A stretch of 64,000 nt of DNA. It comes from Fluviicola sp. Lineage in GTDB: Bacteria > Bacteroidota > Bacteroidia > Flavobacteriales_D > Crocinitomicaceae. Positions 27,133 to 36,678 of this stretch are shown piece by piece. Made by a program: the position numbers and the translations under genes. Below the pieces are notes generated by a model, which searched no databases, was not told where the DNA came from, and saw only the letters and a program-made list of their open reading frames with translations. Each line of letters begins with the position of its first letter. The stretch's first letter is position 1. Location of the stretch: contig NVXV01000007.1 of assembly GCA_002734085.1 (NCBI GenBank), forward strand, positions 138,773 to 202,772, read 5' to 3'.

Positions 27133-28713
27133 TTACAGTTTATACACTTCGATTCCTTCAAAGCTCCCAACTGAGTGCGTCAAAAAAGGCTGAAGAAATT
27201 CCTTTTGCAAATAGGTTGAATCAGAAATAAACAAGTATTTGGCATTTCCTTTCTCTATCAGTTTTTCGATTTCCTCTGAGCTATCAAAATTAATGAAGTT
27301 TGTCCAGCCTCTTCGGTTCATAAGGTAGAGTGAGGTATTAAAACTTTTATCTGGAATTGAGATCACCCGATCGTTTTCTCTAATACTATGAACTTTTAGG
27401 AATGAACTTATCCGTTCAAATCGTTTTGTTTTATAATAAACCTTCCAGTTTGTCCAGTTCATGTGGGCTATGAATTTTTCGTTGGATAAAACGGTGTAAT
27501 TTTCTTGCTCTACTCCTTTTTTAAGCTGCATAACCTCCGTTGCATAACCTAAATTGTAAATCAAAAATAGGCTAAAAAGTACTTTCAAAATTTTGCTGGA
27601 ATATATCTTTGGTTGCCTTGTTTTTAAAAACCATAGTAGAGGGACTAAAGTTGCAGGAACGATAATCAATAAAGCAACATAATAATAGTCGTGAACTCCT
27701 AACAAAGGGAACCATAAGAGAAAGTAAATAATGCCACCAATAAAGACTACAATATTTGCTAAATAGGCGAATAGTGGAATTTTTTTATACTGAAACAACA
27801 GGAAAATAATAGAAGCTAATATTAGAAATAAAAATCCCCGACTCATAAAGACAAGGCTTGAATAATTCCTGATTTCAGAAAACAGAACCCCAAGGTCGTA
27901 TCGATCGGTTAACCAAAAGGGGTAAACACTGTTAAAAGTATATTTAAAACCATGAATTTGATTATAGTAACTTGCGTACCAGTACCAAGCAAATATTATA
28001 AGAAAAACACCTGCAAAACCTAGCCATTCGAATATGTTTCGTTTAAAAAGAGCTCTCTTTTGAAATGTTTTTACACCTAGCAATTCTAAAAAGAAAATAA
28101 AGCAAATAAAAACAAAAGCGATGAGGCTTGAAATCTTAATCAATCCTGCTAAGGCAAAGAATGAAAGTGTTAGAAATAAATACTTTTTCTTGTATGATTT
28201 GAAATAATGAAGCAAAAAGTATAATGCAATAAGAATAAAGCAAAAGGCAGGTGCATCCGTTAGAAAACTAACTCCATAATTGATCAGTGTAGGAGAAGTG
28301 AAGAGAAGGAGTGTAACCGTAATACTCCAAAAGTTGAACTTGAGAATAATCTTTAAACTTTTGAATAATGCAAAAAGACCCGCTACAAGAATGAATAAAT
28401 AAAATAATCGATAGACAAAGTGAGACTCTCCAAAAGCTTGCCAGTATTGACCAACGATCCAGTAGAGTATAGGGAATTCCCCTGCGGTTTTGCCGGTTTG
28501 CAAATCATCAGCTAGGAGGATATCTATTTCTGGAGCAAAAAAGGAAGCTCCTTCGCTGTAGTTTCTAGTTATAGAAAGACAGTCTGTTTGTCGCCATAAG
28601 TGGGTGTTGCTCGGAGATGTTTTTAATAATCCATCATAATATAGAATGCAGACTGAAGCAAGGAGAAAAATAAAAAGTATTTCACCGCGGTATTTTCTCC
28701 AAAAGTTCTTCAT
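27133..28713 (-). CDS. GT-C fold glycosyltransferase membrane protein (ArnT/GT39-like)
   Basis: The 526-residue protein has about 11 hydrophobic segments. The first extracytoplasmic loop begins HLWRQTD (about 38-44), an acidic motif typical of GT-C enzymes that take sugar from a polyprenyl phosphate donor; GEFPILYWIVGQYWQ follows soon after. A C-terminal soluble segment of about 100 residues follows. The acceptor (lipid A, protein or glycan) cannot be decided. It lies 5 bases before the M3 peptidase gene stop, on the same strand, so co-transcription is possible. Confidence 0.75.
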   Translation of the reverse strand: MKNFWRKYRGEILFIFLLASVCILYYDGLLKTSPSNTHLWRQTDCLSITRNYSEGASFFAPEIDILLADDLQTGKTAGEFPILYWIVGQYWQAFGESHFVYRLFYLFILVAGLFALFKSLKIILKFNFWSITVTLLLFTSPTLINYGVSFLTDAPAFCFILIALYFLLHYFKSYKKKYLFLTLSFFALAGLIKISSLIAFVFICFIFFLELLGVKTFQKRALFKRNIFEWLGFAGVFLIIFAWYWYASYYNQIHGFKYTFNSVYPFWLTDRYDLGVLFSEIRNYSSLVFMSRGFLFLILASIIFLLFQYKKIPLFAYLANIVVFIGGIIYFLLWFPLLGVHDYYYVALLIIVPATLVPLLWFLKTRQPKIYSSKILKVLFSLFLIYNLGYATEVMQLKKGVEQENYTVLSNEKFIAHMNWTNWKVYYKTKRFERISSFLKVHSIRENDRVISIPDKSFNTSLYLMNRRGWTNFINFDSSEEIEKLIEKGNAKYLFISDSTYLQKEFLQPFLTHSVGSFEGIEVYKL

Positions 28714-28718
28714 TTTTG

Positions 28719-30428
28719 TTATCGAAGTGATGTCAATTCATTATTTATAAATTGAGCAAGACTGCGAATGTTCCCTCTTGAAAAGTCAAAAGTAACTCCC
28801 GCCGATTTATAAATCGCAGGAATTGATTTTGTATACCCTAATGACAGTGCCGATTTGTATTTTTTAATTGCACTTGAGAAATCACTTTTACTATTTTTCC
28901 AAACCGCCAAAGCTCCTAATTGCGCCATTCCATATTCGATGTAATAAAAAGGTACTTCGAACAAATGCAGTTGTCGCTGCCATGTGTTTTCACGTACAGA
29001 TTCATAACTTGACCAATCTGTCACACCAGTCCCAAAGTCCGAAAGGATTTTTGTCCACTGTGCTTTTCTTTCAGGAATTGTATGATTGGGGTTTTCATAA
29101 ATCCAGTGTTGAAAAGCATCAATTGTTGCTACCCACGGAAGAATTTTTAAAATCGTTTCTAGTTGCTCAATCTTAGCACGTTTCAAGTCTTCCTCGTCGT
29201 CGTAAAAGTCTTGCCAATAATCCATCGTCAACAACTCCATACTCATTGAAGAAAGTTCTGCAACTTCGGAAGGTAGGTTCTGAAAACCAGTCAATTCTAG
29301 ATCGCGATTTAGAAAAGAGTGAATTGCATGACCACCTTCGTGGATCATAGTGATTAAGTCGCGGTGAGAACCAACGGCATTCATAAAAATAAAAGGAACG
29401 CCAATTTCATATAACGGGTAATTATATCCTCCTGGAGATTTACCATCTTTAGATTCTAAATCTAAATGACCTAAATCGTCCATTGTAGATAAACAGTCTC
29501 CAAAAAACGGATCGATCTTATTAAAAATAGTGACTGTTTTTTCTAGTAATTCCTCACCAGTTTCAAATGGTTTAAGAGGTTTCCTACCTTTGGGGTCAAC
29601 TTCGCCATCCCATGGTTTTAGTTTGTCTTTCCCAAGATCTTGAGCTTGCTTTTCACTAATTTTTTTTACTAAAGGAACGATTTCCTCTTTTATAGATTTA
29701 TGGAATTCAAAACAGTCCTCTTTGGTATAATCAAACCTCCCAAGTGATTCAAATTTATAATCTCTATAATTATCAAAACCAGCATTAGTTGCGATTTTAT
29801 GACGCAAATGTATCAGTTCAGAAAACAATTTATCCAAGGTGTCTACATCTTGTGCACGGCGCTCAGCCATTTTCTCGAAGATAGATTTACGTAAGGCTTC
29901 ATCATTTTCTTTTAAAAGCGTTGCCGCTTTTTGCATGGTGATTTGCTTTCCTTCATGTTCGATGGATTGCGCACCACTAATTGCACTAAATTCCTGACTT
30001 TTTTCAGCCATTTCGGCTTCTAATGGTATATTTTCTTCACGAAAAAGCTTAATTGCTGTATCCACAGAACGGAAGAGAATTTTGTAAGCTTCATCATTGA
30101 ATTCTTTTTTGTAAGGAGAGTTAGATAGCTTTTTGTTTAAACGAAAACTATATGGAGCTAATTTGGGCTGAATCTCTTTTACAAAAAATGTGTAATCTTT
30201 AGCAAGCTCCTCATCTTTTGTATTAATTGTCATTTTAATATAACGCCAAGCAAAATTTTCTTCAAGTACAGCCTCCAATTCACTTTGATCTAGAAGCCAT
30301 TTCTTAAAGTCTTCTTTGGAATTTATCTCTCGTTGTTCTAATTCGATAAAATACTGCTCTACATCTTCCCATTTTTCAATAGTAAAATCTTTGGGAAGAA
30401 ATGTTCTTTCGGGACGCTTTATTTGCAT
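28719..30428 (-). CDS. M3 family oligoendopeptidase
   Basis: The 569-residue protein belongs to the PepF/M3B type of zinc metallopeptidase. The active site is HEGGHAIHSF (about 361-370), with Glu about 25 residues later in LPSEVAELSSM. It is cytoplasmic, without a signal peptide. It likely cleaves short peptides. It is the gene just upstream of the GT-C gene on this strand, and follows the DUF5606 gene. Confidence 0.92.
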   Translation of the reverse strand: MQIKRPERTFLPKDFTIEKWEDVEQYFIELEQREINSKEDFKKWLLDQSELEAVLEENFAWRYIKMTINTKDEELAKDYTFFVKEIQPKLAPYSFRLNKKLSNSPYKKEFNDEAYKILFRSVDTAIKLFREENIPLEAEMAEKSQEFSAISGAQSIEHEGKQITMQKAATLLKENDEALRKSIFEKMAERRAQDVDTLDKLFSELIHLRHKIATNAGFDNYRDYKFESLGRFDYTKEDCFEFHKSIKEEIVPLVKKISEKQAQDLGKDKLKPWDGEVDPKGRKPLKPFETGEELLEKTVTIFNKIDPFFGDCLSTMDDLGHLDLESKDGKSPGGYNYPLYEIGVPFIFMNAVGSHRDLITMIHEGGHAIHSFLNRDLELTGFQNLPSEVAELSSMSMELLTMDYWQDFYDDEEDLKRAKIEQLETILKILPWVATIDAFQHWIYENPNHTIPERKAQWTKILSDFGTGVTDWSSYESVRENTWQRQLHLFEVPFYYIEYGMAQLGALAVWKNSKSDFSSAIKKYKSALSLGYTKSIPAIYKSAGVTFDFSRGNIRSLAQFINNELTSLR

Positions 30429-30452
30429 GAAAATACGTTCTGTATTATTTGA

Positions 30453-31055
30453 TTATTTCTTTTTTGTTGCAGTTTGCTTGGTGTTTGCAGACTGTTTTCC
30501 AGAAGTTTTAGGGGCTGATTTTTTTGCAGCTGGTTTTTTCTTTGGTGCCGGCTTTTTGTCAGTTGGCTTTTTCTTAGCTGCTGTTTTCTTGGCTGGCGCT
30601 TTTTTAGTTTCTTTCTCCTCAGAATCTTTCTTCGTGTCTTTTTTAGCAGTAGTTTTTTCCTCTTCTTTCTCTTCCACCTTTAAGGCATCTGCTTTATGAA
30701 GAATATTGTACCACTGAAATAACTTCTTAATATCAGAAGAATAGACTCTATCCTCATCGTAGTTTGGCAAAATCTCCAAAAGGTATTTAGTCAATTTATT
30801 CAGACTTTCTTTGTGGGAAAGTACAGTTCCACCTTTTTCTTTTTCATAAATAGCTTGATAAACTTCAGCAAGAGGTTTGTCCTCCTCATAGGTGTAGATA
30901 CTAATATCTTCCAAGGCTGAAATACGATCCGTTGAATAAGCAGGTGAACGCTTACCATCAACCAATGATTCTACAATGATGTTGTTCTTTGCTTGAGCAA
31001 CAACTTTAAATAATCCAGGTTTCCCTGAAATAGAAATAATTCCTGATAAATCCAT
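30453..31055 (-). CDS. DUF5606 protein with Lys/Ala-rich histone-like tail
   Basis: The protein has 200 residues. The N-terminal half (about 1-125) reads as DUF5606 of Bacteroidetes: LSGIISISGKPGLFKVVAQ and GKRSPAYSTDRISALEDISIY (split). The C-terminal half (about 126-200) is almost all Lys, Ala, Pro, Glu and Thr with AKKKPT, PAPKKKPAAKK and SAPKTSGK runs, like a histone H1 tail. Nucleic-acid or ribosome binding is plausible for that tail, but is inference. No signal peptide. Confidence 0.8.
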   Translation of the reverse strand: MDLSGIISISGKPGLFKVVAQAKNNIIVESLVDGKRSPAYSTDRISALEDISIYTYEEDKPLAEVYQAIYEKEKGGTVLSHKESLNKLTKYLLEILPNYDEDRVYSSDIKKLFQWYNILHKADALKVEEKEEEKTTAKKDTKKDSEEKETKKAPAKKTAAKKKPTDKKPAPKKKPAAKKSAPKTSGKQSANTKQTATKKK

Positions 31056-31105
31056 ATATGTTTTCGTTTTATAACCTCAAAAATAGAAAGAATCATGAAA
31101 GTGTA

Positions 31106-33667
31106 CTATTCTTTGAAAAACTTAATTGTTTTTACTCCTTTTTTTGTGGTTACTTCTAATAGGTAAGCCCCCGCTGAAAGGAAGTTAACATCAATATTGT
31201 GTTGATTTTTATTTATTGCTTCACGGTAAACTAATTTACTCTCGATTGTCGTAATTCGCACTGATTCAACAATGTTTTCATCTGATTCAATTGTAAGTTG
31301 ACTCTTTGTTGGGTTCGGGTATACTTTAATATCAGTTATTTCATTTTCAGTTAAACCAAGTGTCCAGTAAATAGCATTCGAAAAACTAGAGCAGCCATCC
31401 TGGCCGGTTATAGCAACACTATAATAACCTTCGCCCGAAGGGTAGATCACTTGGTTTGTATCGCCTTCCAATGGAATATCATTTAAAAACCACTGATAAT
31501 TGGGTCCGTTAGTTGAAATCAAACTTGCGCCTAAAACCGAAATAACAGGATTATTTAGAGGACTCCCTTGGGTTATTTCAACCGTATCAGAATAAACATA
31601 ACAACCTTGTGTATTTGTGCCTGATAAGAAAACTGTGTCGGGTTGTGTTACTGTCAAATTTGAAGTATTTGTACCATCGCTCCAATTATACATGGTAAGA
31701 ACTTGGTTAGATGAAACAGTGATGGGGGTTTGGCAAATAACTGTATCACCAATTATGGAAAGGTTACCATTTGTTCTTTTTATCAATTCAAAAGCATCTA
31801 TTTTTCCATAGCCAAAGGCGTTGTTTGGTGTTACTCCAGTGATTAGGTCTTGCTGGCCTGAGTTTGTTAAGTCGTCTTTAAAATCACTCCAAGCACTATT
31901 TGGACAACGCTCTAGATAAAGTGCAGCAATTCCAGCAACTGTTGGAGAAGCCATCGAAGTCCCTCCGTTTCGCACGTGAAACCCGCCAACATCGATTAAA
32001 CTATTGTAACTTGTGTTATTTAATATCCACATAGGACCACTGGCTAATGTGACATCACCAGAAGCTGTAATATCAGGTTTTATTATGTTTTTTCGAGTTG
32101 GACCTTTACTAGAAGATGGAGCAAGATGTCCAGGAGGTGTCATATCTGTTGCTGGATAATATTGATTTCCGTTGTTGTCTATATGACCTAGTCTATTCCT
32201 TAGATTACCAACAGAAATAACTTTTGGAGAGCAATTCCATGAAGTAACAATACTTTGTAAAGTATCTGGTAAAACATAATGTTCAATTGGGGGAAAATCA
32301 CCAACGGTTGGAATACTATTGATGATATGGTTTCCACCTATCTCTTCTCCACTCCATAAATCATAACTCCCATTTCCAATAGTTGATATTTTGTAATTAT
32401 ACAAAGTGGAATCTACATTTGTAAAAATTGCTAACATGTGAAAATTCCCATTGATATTTTCAGTTGTTATTTCAAGCGTAGCTAATTGGAATCCATTTGT
32501 ATTCCTTAAAGTATCGTAAACCGTATTGTTAATATTGTCTGATGTATGTCTATAAATTGTTGAGGCTCTTTCATGATATGTACCACTCGGTAAATTTGCT
32601 CCGAATGAATAGTGAAAGTCAGATTCAGATATATCAGTCCACAAGTCGAAAAATATAGTATTCTGTCCAAACAATGCACTAGCGCTAGCGTTATTTTCAA
32701 ACCATACAAAACTAGTGTCGTTAGTTATTTCATTTTGAACGTGATAAGGAGGTACTTGACCAGAGTTTCCGGCAGCACAAACTACGATACGACCATTTTC
32801 CTCATCCAATAAAAATTCAATAAGCTCTGCAGCAGGATCTGTGGCGTCGTGACTTCCAAAATAGGAACCTACACTTAAATTGACTATCGCTGGTTTATTT
32901 AAACTGTCGGCAACACGAAAGATATAATCACAAGCATCAGCTACAGTTAATGACCAATTTGGCAGACTAAAGTTGGTTTCAACAATAATGAGATCTGCTT
33001 CGGGAGCCATGCCCTTGTTTTTACCGTTAGCACTACCATTCCCTGCAGCAATTCCAGCTACAGTTGTTCCATGGGCAGTGGTTTCTTCGTTGCTTGTAAT
33101 CGTCTCGTCATTTATTTGATTTTCATACCATATCTGGCCGTAGTTAAATGGTGCAGGAGATTGACTTGGGTTTGTAATTGACTGATCCCAATACCTTAAA
33201 ACTCGAGTATTTCCATTCTCATCAATAAAATCTGGATGCGTGTGGTCAAGTCCTTGATCTACTACTCCAATAATAACATCTTTGCCCGTGTATCCGTTTA
33301 CCAATGGTGCGTCTCCGTTATGTACTTGATTCACATTGTGCAGCACTCTCGCAGTGTCATCTAGAGCAACAGGAGCACTAAATTCAATGTAAATATCTGA
33401 TAGTTTGTTTGACTCAATTTGCTTTTGAACCCATTCAGGAGTCGTTGAAAAAAAGATCCAATTTTTAGTAATACGTTTAATTTTTATATCGTTCTCTTTT
33501 AAAAGGCTAATGTTTTTCGTTGTGTTTTCTAAAGAAAATGGGATGTTACTTGAAGAATTATCCTTTGAAATTCCTTCTAAACCAAACTTTTGTCCAAAAA
33601 GAATGCTTGTTGTTATAATAAATACCAAAGAAAAAATGTATTTTTGGAATACCATTTGTATAAACAT
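31106..33667 (-). CDS. Secreted subtilase (S8) with T9SS sorting domain
   Basis: The protein has 853 residues. After a signal peptide, a subtilisin domain shows the Asp motif GVVDQGLDHTHPDF, the His motif HGTTVAGIAAGNG and the Ser motif GGTSMASPTVAGIAAL. After the protease come an Ig-like segment and a C-terminal sorting tail (IKVYPNPTKSQLTI ... TIKFFKE) for T9SS export. Start alternatives are 33667 and an ATG at 33655. It is transcribed away from the second subtilase at 33772. The likely role is extracellular protein breakdown. Confidence 0.92.
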   Translation of the reverse strand: MFIQMVFQKYIFSLVFIITTSILFGQKFGLEGISKDNSSSNIPFSLENTTKNISLLKENDIKIKRITKNWIFFSTTPEWVQKQIESNKLSDIYIEFSAPVALDDTARVLHNVNQVHNGDAPLVNGYTGKDVIIGVVDQGLDHTHPDFIDENGNTRVLRYWDQSITNPSQSPAPFNYGQIWYENQINDETITSNEETTAHGTTVAGIAAGNGSANGKNKGMAPEADLIIVETNFSLPNWSLTVADACDYIFRVADSLNKPAIVNLSVGSYFGSHDATDPAAELIEFLLDEENGRIVVCAAGNSGQVPPYHVQNEITNDTSFVWFENNASASALFGQNTIFFDLWTDISESDFHYSFGANLPSGTYHERASTIYRHTSDNINNTVYDTLRNTNGFQLATLEITTENINGNFHMLAIFTNVDSTLYNYKISTIGNGSYDLWSGEEIGGNHIINSIPTVGDFPPIEHYVLPDTLQSIVTSWNCSPKVISVGNLRNRLGHIDNNGNQYYPATDMTPPGHLAPSSSKGPTRKNIIKPDITASGDVTLASGPMWILNNTSYNSLIDVGGFHVRNGGTSMASPTVAGIAALYLERCPNSAWSDFKDDLTNSGQQDLITGVTPNNAFGYGKIDAFELIKRTNGNLSIIGDTVICQTPITVSSNQVLTMYNWSDGTNTSNLTVTQPDTVFLSGTNTQGCYVYSDTVEITQGSPLNNPVISVLGASLISTNGPNYQWFLNDIPLEGDTNQVIYPSGEGYYSVAITGQDGCSSFSNAIYWTLGLTENEITDIKVYPNPTKSQLTIESDENIVESVRITTIESKLVYREAINKNQHNIDVNFLSAGAYLLEVTTKKGVKTIKFFKE

Positions 33668-33771
33668 TTAACGACTTAACGACATTATTCGTTATTTCAT
33701 GTAATAAATATCGTAAAATTCATTGATTTTCTCAAATTTTACAGAATAATAAAACAATTTAATTTTCAAAT

Positions 33772-35364
33772 ATGAAAAGAATAATTCAAAAACTAATCCT
33801 ACCCGCACTTATTGGGGTTTATTTTTCAACTGCATATGCGCAAGTTGATGAGGATGTATTGAACTGGTATAATACTAAGAAGACGGGTATGAGTACCGAA
33901 AAGGCATACAAAAAACTTAAAAGAATCACTCCAGATACCGTGATTGTTGCAATCATTGACTCAGGTATTGATATTGAGCACGAAGATTTAAAAGGAAAAA
34001 TTTGGACAAATACTAAAGAGATTCCTGGTAACGGAATAGATGATGATGGAAATGGATACGTAGATGATATTCATGGATGGAACTTTTTAGGAAATAAAGA
34101 CGGAGAGCATCAAGGACCAGCTCGATTAGAAGTAACTAGAATTTACGCAAAATTGAAGCCACGATTTGAAGATGTTGAAGCTTCAGATGTTTCAAACGAA
34201 GATCGAAAAGATTACGAATTGTATCTTGAGACCAAAAAAACGGTTGAAGATAATATAGAGAAGTATAAAGGGATAATTGAACAAACAAAACAGTTCAAAG
34301 AACAAATGCTTCCGATGCTGCCAGGTATGATTGGAAACATGATTGGAAAAGAAGATTATACGGAAGAAGATCTTAATGAATGGGAGCCTGAAGATGCGCA
34401 AGGTAAACAAATGAAGAGAATTGGCCTTCAACTCATATCAGGTGAGTTAAACGAGGAGATGATTGACAAACAAATCGAACAAATTCAAGGTATGGTAGAT
34501 CACCATCATAACCCAGATTATGACGATAGAAGTCTTATAGGAGATGATCCTTACGATATGACTGATACAGATTATGGTAACAACGATGTTGAAGGACCAG
34601 ATGCTTTACATGGGACTCACGTTGGTGGTATCGTTGCAGCTACACGTGGAAATGAAATAGGTGGAGATGGAGTTGCAAACAATGTTTTATTAATGTCTTT
34701 AAGAGCAGTTCCGGATGGAGATGAGTTTGATAAAGATATCGCACTTGCTATTCGATATGCTGTTGATAACGGAGCAAAAGTGATTAATGGTTCCTTCGGA
34801 AAGTCTTACTCTTCAATGCCAAAAGAGGTGCATGATGCAATTCTTTACGCTCAAGAAAACGATGTGTTATTTGTTCACGCAGCAGGTAATTCAGCTGAAG
34901 ATTTAGCGGAAAACGATAATTACCCTACAAGTATGTATTCTTTCCAAAAAGAACCATTTACTCATATGCTGACAATTGGTGCATCAACCAGAAGACATAA
35001 AGGTGAGCTTGCTGCAGTTTTTTCAAATCACGGTCAGAAAGAAGTAGATGTATTCGCTCCAGGAGCTGAGATATACAATACAGTTCCAGATAATGAATAC
35101 CAAGAGCTTCAAGGAACTTCAATGGCTTCTCCAATGGTTGCAGGTGTTGCTGCATTGTTAAAAGGATACTATCCGGTTTTGACAATGAAAGAGGTTCGTC
35201 AAATTATTTTGGATTCAGCTGATGACTTTGCTGATACTGATCAGAAATTACCTGGTGGTGATGAAATGGTTAAATTTGGAACTCTTTCTGTAACAGGAGG
35301 AGTTGTGAATGTGAAATCTGCAGTAAAAGCAGCTAAGAAACTTGCAAAGGAAAAATCAAAATAA
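33772..35364 (+). CDS. Subtilase (S8) with long insertion between Asp and His
   Basis: The protein has 530 residues with a signal peptide (cleavage near AYAQ, about 24). The catalytic Asp is Asp63 (IIDSGIDIEHEDL), His is His280 (LHGTHVGGIVAA) and Ser is Ser450 (GTSMASPMVAG). The Asp-to-His gap of 217 residues is far larger than in subtilisin (about 32) and holds an acidic, coiled-coil-like stretch. There is no T9SS tail; a basic C terminus (AKKLAKEKSK) ends it. Periplasmic location is likely. Confidence 0.9.
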   Translation: MKRIIQKLILPALIGVYFSTAYAQVDEDVLNWYNTKKTGMSTEKAYKKLKRITPDTVIVAIIDSGIDIEHEDLKGKIWTNTKEIPGNGIDDDGNGYVDDIHGWNFLGNKDGEHQGPARLEVTRIYAKLKPRFEDVEASDVSNEDRKDYELYLETKKTVEDNIEKYKGIIEQTKQFKEQMLPMLPGMIGNMIGKEDYTEEDLNEWEPEDAQGKQMKRIGLQLISGELNEEMIDKQIEQIQGMVDHHHNPDYDDRSLIGDDPYDMTDTDYGNNDVEGPDALHGTHVGGIVAATRGNEIGGDGVANNVLLMSLRAVPDGDEFDKDIALAIRYAVDNGAKVINGSFGKSYSSMPKEVHDAILYAQENDVLFVHAAGNSAEDLAENDNYPTSMYSFQKEPFTHMLTIGASTRRHKGELAAVFSNHGQKEVDVFAPGAEIYNTVPDNEYQELQGTSMASPMVAGVAALLKGYYPVLTMKEVRQIILDSADDFADTDQKLPGGDEMVKFGTLSVTGGVVNVKSAVKAAKKLAKEKSK

Positions 35365-35384
35365 AAATTTGAATATATAAAAAG

Positions 35385-35414
35385 AAAAGGGTGTTCATTA
35401 TGGGCACCCTTTTT
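35385..35414 (+). terminator. Rho-independent terminator
   Basis: Arms AAAAGGGTG (35385-35393) and CACCCTTTT (35405-35413) form a hairpin followed by T residues. It lies 21 bases after the subtilase stop and just before the start of the next gene, so it ends that unit. Confidence 0.8.
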
Positions 35415-35428
35415 GATATACATAAATC

Positions 35429-36514
35429 ATGAAATTTTCATTACTCATATTCGTACTTTTTCTTTTTATACAATCAGAGGTGTATGCTCAAAAGGTATTC
35501 CCTTATTTAGATAATCTAGAATACTTGAAGAGTTTCCAAAATGGGCAATCATACCAGGTCGATTACTTAAGACCGGTAGACGTTACTTATTCTGAAAAAG
35601 TCATTGCATATATTGACAATAAAAATGACTTTTTCATTTACGATGGTAATAAAAAGGAGAAAATGACTGGCATGGCTAATGGTTATCAGGTTGGGATTAA
35701 TTTAGTTGCCTGGAATACTGGACCAATTGTCTCAATTTGGGACGATGGAAGAAAACAAACCATTACTCAATTTGGCAGAAACTACGAAGTAAGTGATAGC
35801 CTTGTAGTTTTTGAAGACTTACGAGATAATGCTATTAGAGTTTATTATAAAGACAGTATTTATGACCTTTATTATAGTATTGGTGACTTGGCCTTTCCAA
35901 AACACGTGGGAAGTAATTCAGTAGGGTTTACAGGAAATGGTAATGTTCAATATTCTTTTGTTTCCGGAAAGATAATAGAAATAGGAGTAATAAATGATGA
36001 GGTGAATTACGAAGCAGGAGGCAATTTAGTTGCATTTAATGATCCTTTTCATCAATCGTTTGCCGTTGCTTTTTCAAACGAAATTGTGGATGTAGAGCCA
36101 ATTATGGTTAAAGACTATAAAGCAGGTTATGATTTAGTAGCTTATAGAGATCGAAATTTAAATCTGAAAGGATATATTAATCATAAACTCGTTAATTTGA
36201 GCAGTTACTCTGCCTCTTTCTACGATGTGTTTAGGGATATGATTGTTTGGGGTGAAAATGGGATGTTCTATGCCTATTATAAGAATAGAAAATACGAATT
36301 GGCCAACTACATACCTTCTGAGTATAAAATTAGAAATGGTATTGTAGCTTTTAGAAACTTGAATGGAGGGGTCTCTGTTTTTTACGATGAAAAAGTTGAA
36401 ATCGTTAGTAATTTAACCAATGCCGAGTTTGAAGTTAATGGCAATACAGTTAAGGTTAAAGTAAATCGCGGAAATTATATTTTCTTTGAGAATGGAGAGA
36501 CTTTCCAACTCTAG
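35429..36514 (+). CDS. Uncharacterised secreted protein, probably repeat-built
   Basis: The 361-residue protein has a signal peptide (cleavage near VYAQ, about 21). The body shows a repeated pattern of short strands, each with YKxGxxLVAxxD or similar (for example GINLVAWNTG, NLVAFNDPFH, YDLVAYRDRN, NGIVAFRNLNG), so a beta-propeller-like repeat fold is likely. I do not recognise a family. It starts 15 bases after the terminator of the subtilase. Confidence 0.6.
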   Translation: MKFSLLIFVLFLFIQSEVYAQKVFPYLDNLEYLKSFQNGQSYQVDYLRPVDVTYSEKVIAYIDNKNDFFIYDGNKKEKMTGMANGYQVGINLVAWNTGPIVSIWDDGRKQTITQFGRNYEVSDSLVVFEDLRDNAIRVYYKDSIYDLYYSIGDLAFPKHVGSNSVGFTGNGNVQYSFVSGKIIEIGVINDEVNYEAGGNLVAFNDPFHQSFAVAFSNEIVDVEPIMVKDYKAGYDLVAYRDRNLNLKGYINHKLVNLSSYSASFYDVFRDMIVWGENGMFYAYYKNRKYELANYIPSEYKIRNGIVAFRNLNGGVSVFYDEKVEIVSNLTNAEFEVNGNTVKVKVNRGNYIFFENGETFQL

Positions 36515-36678
36515 GGATTGACTTTATCACCCAGAAAACCATAGATTATCCTTAAAAGTTTGGTTTCTGACCAGTGTTCCAAATTATTACATTATATTTA
36601 GTTGTTTTTTTTCAGTGTCGTAAGGTTCTTTTCAGAACTTCGACCAACGTTTTTAATAATATCATTTGAAGCTAATCC

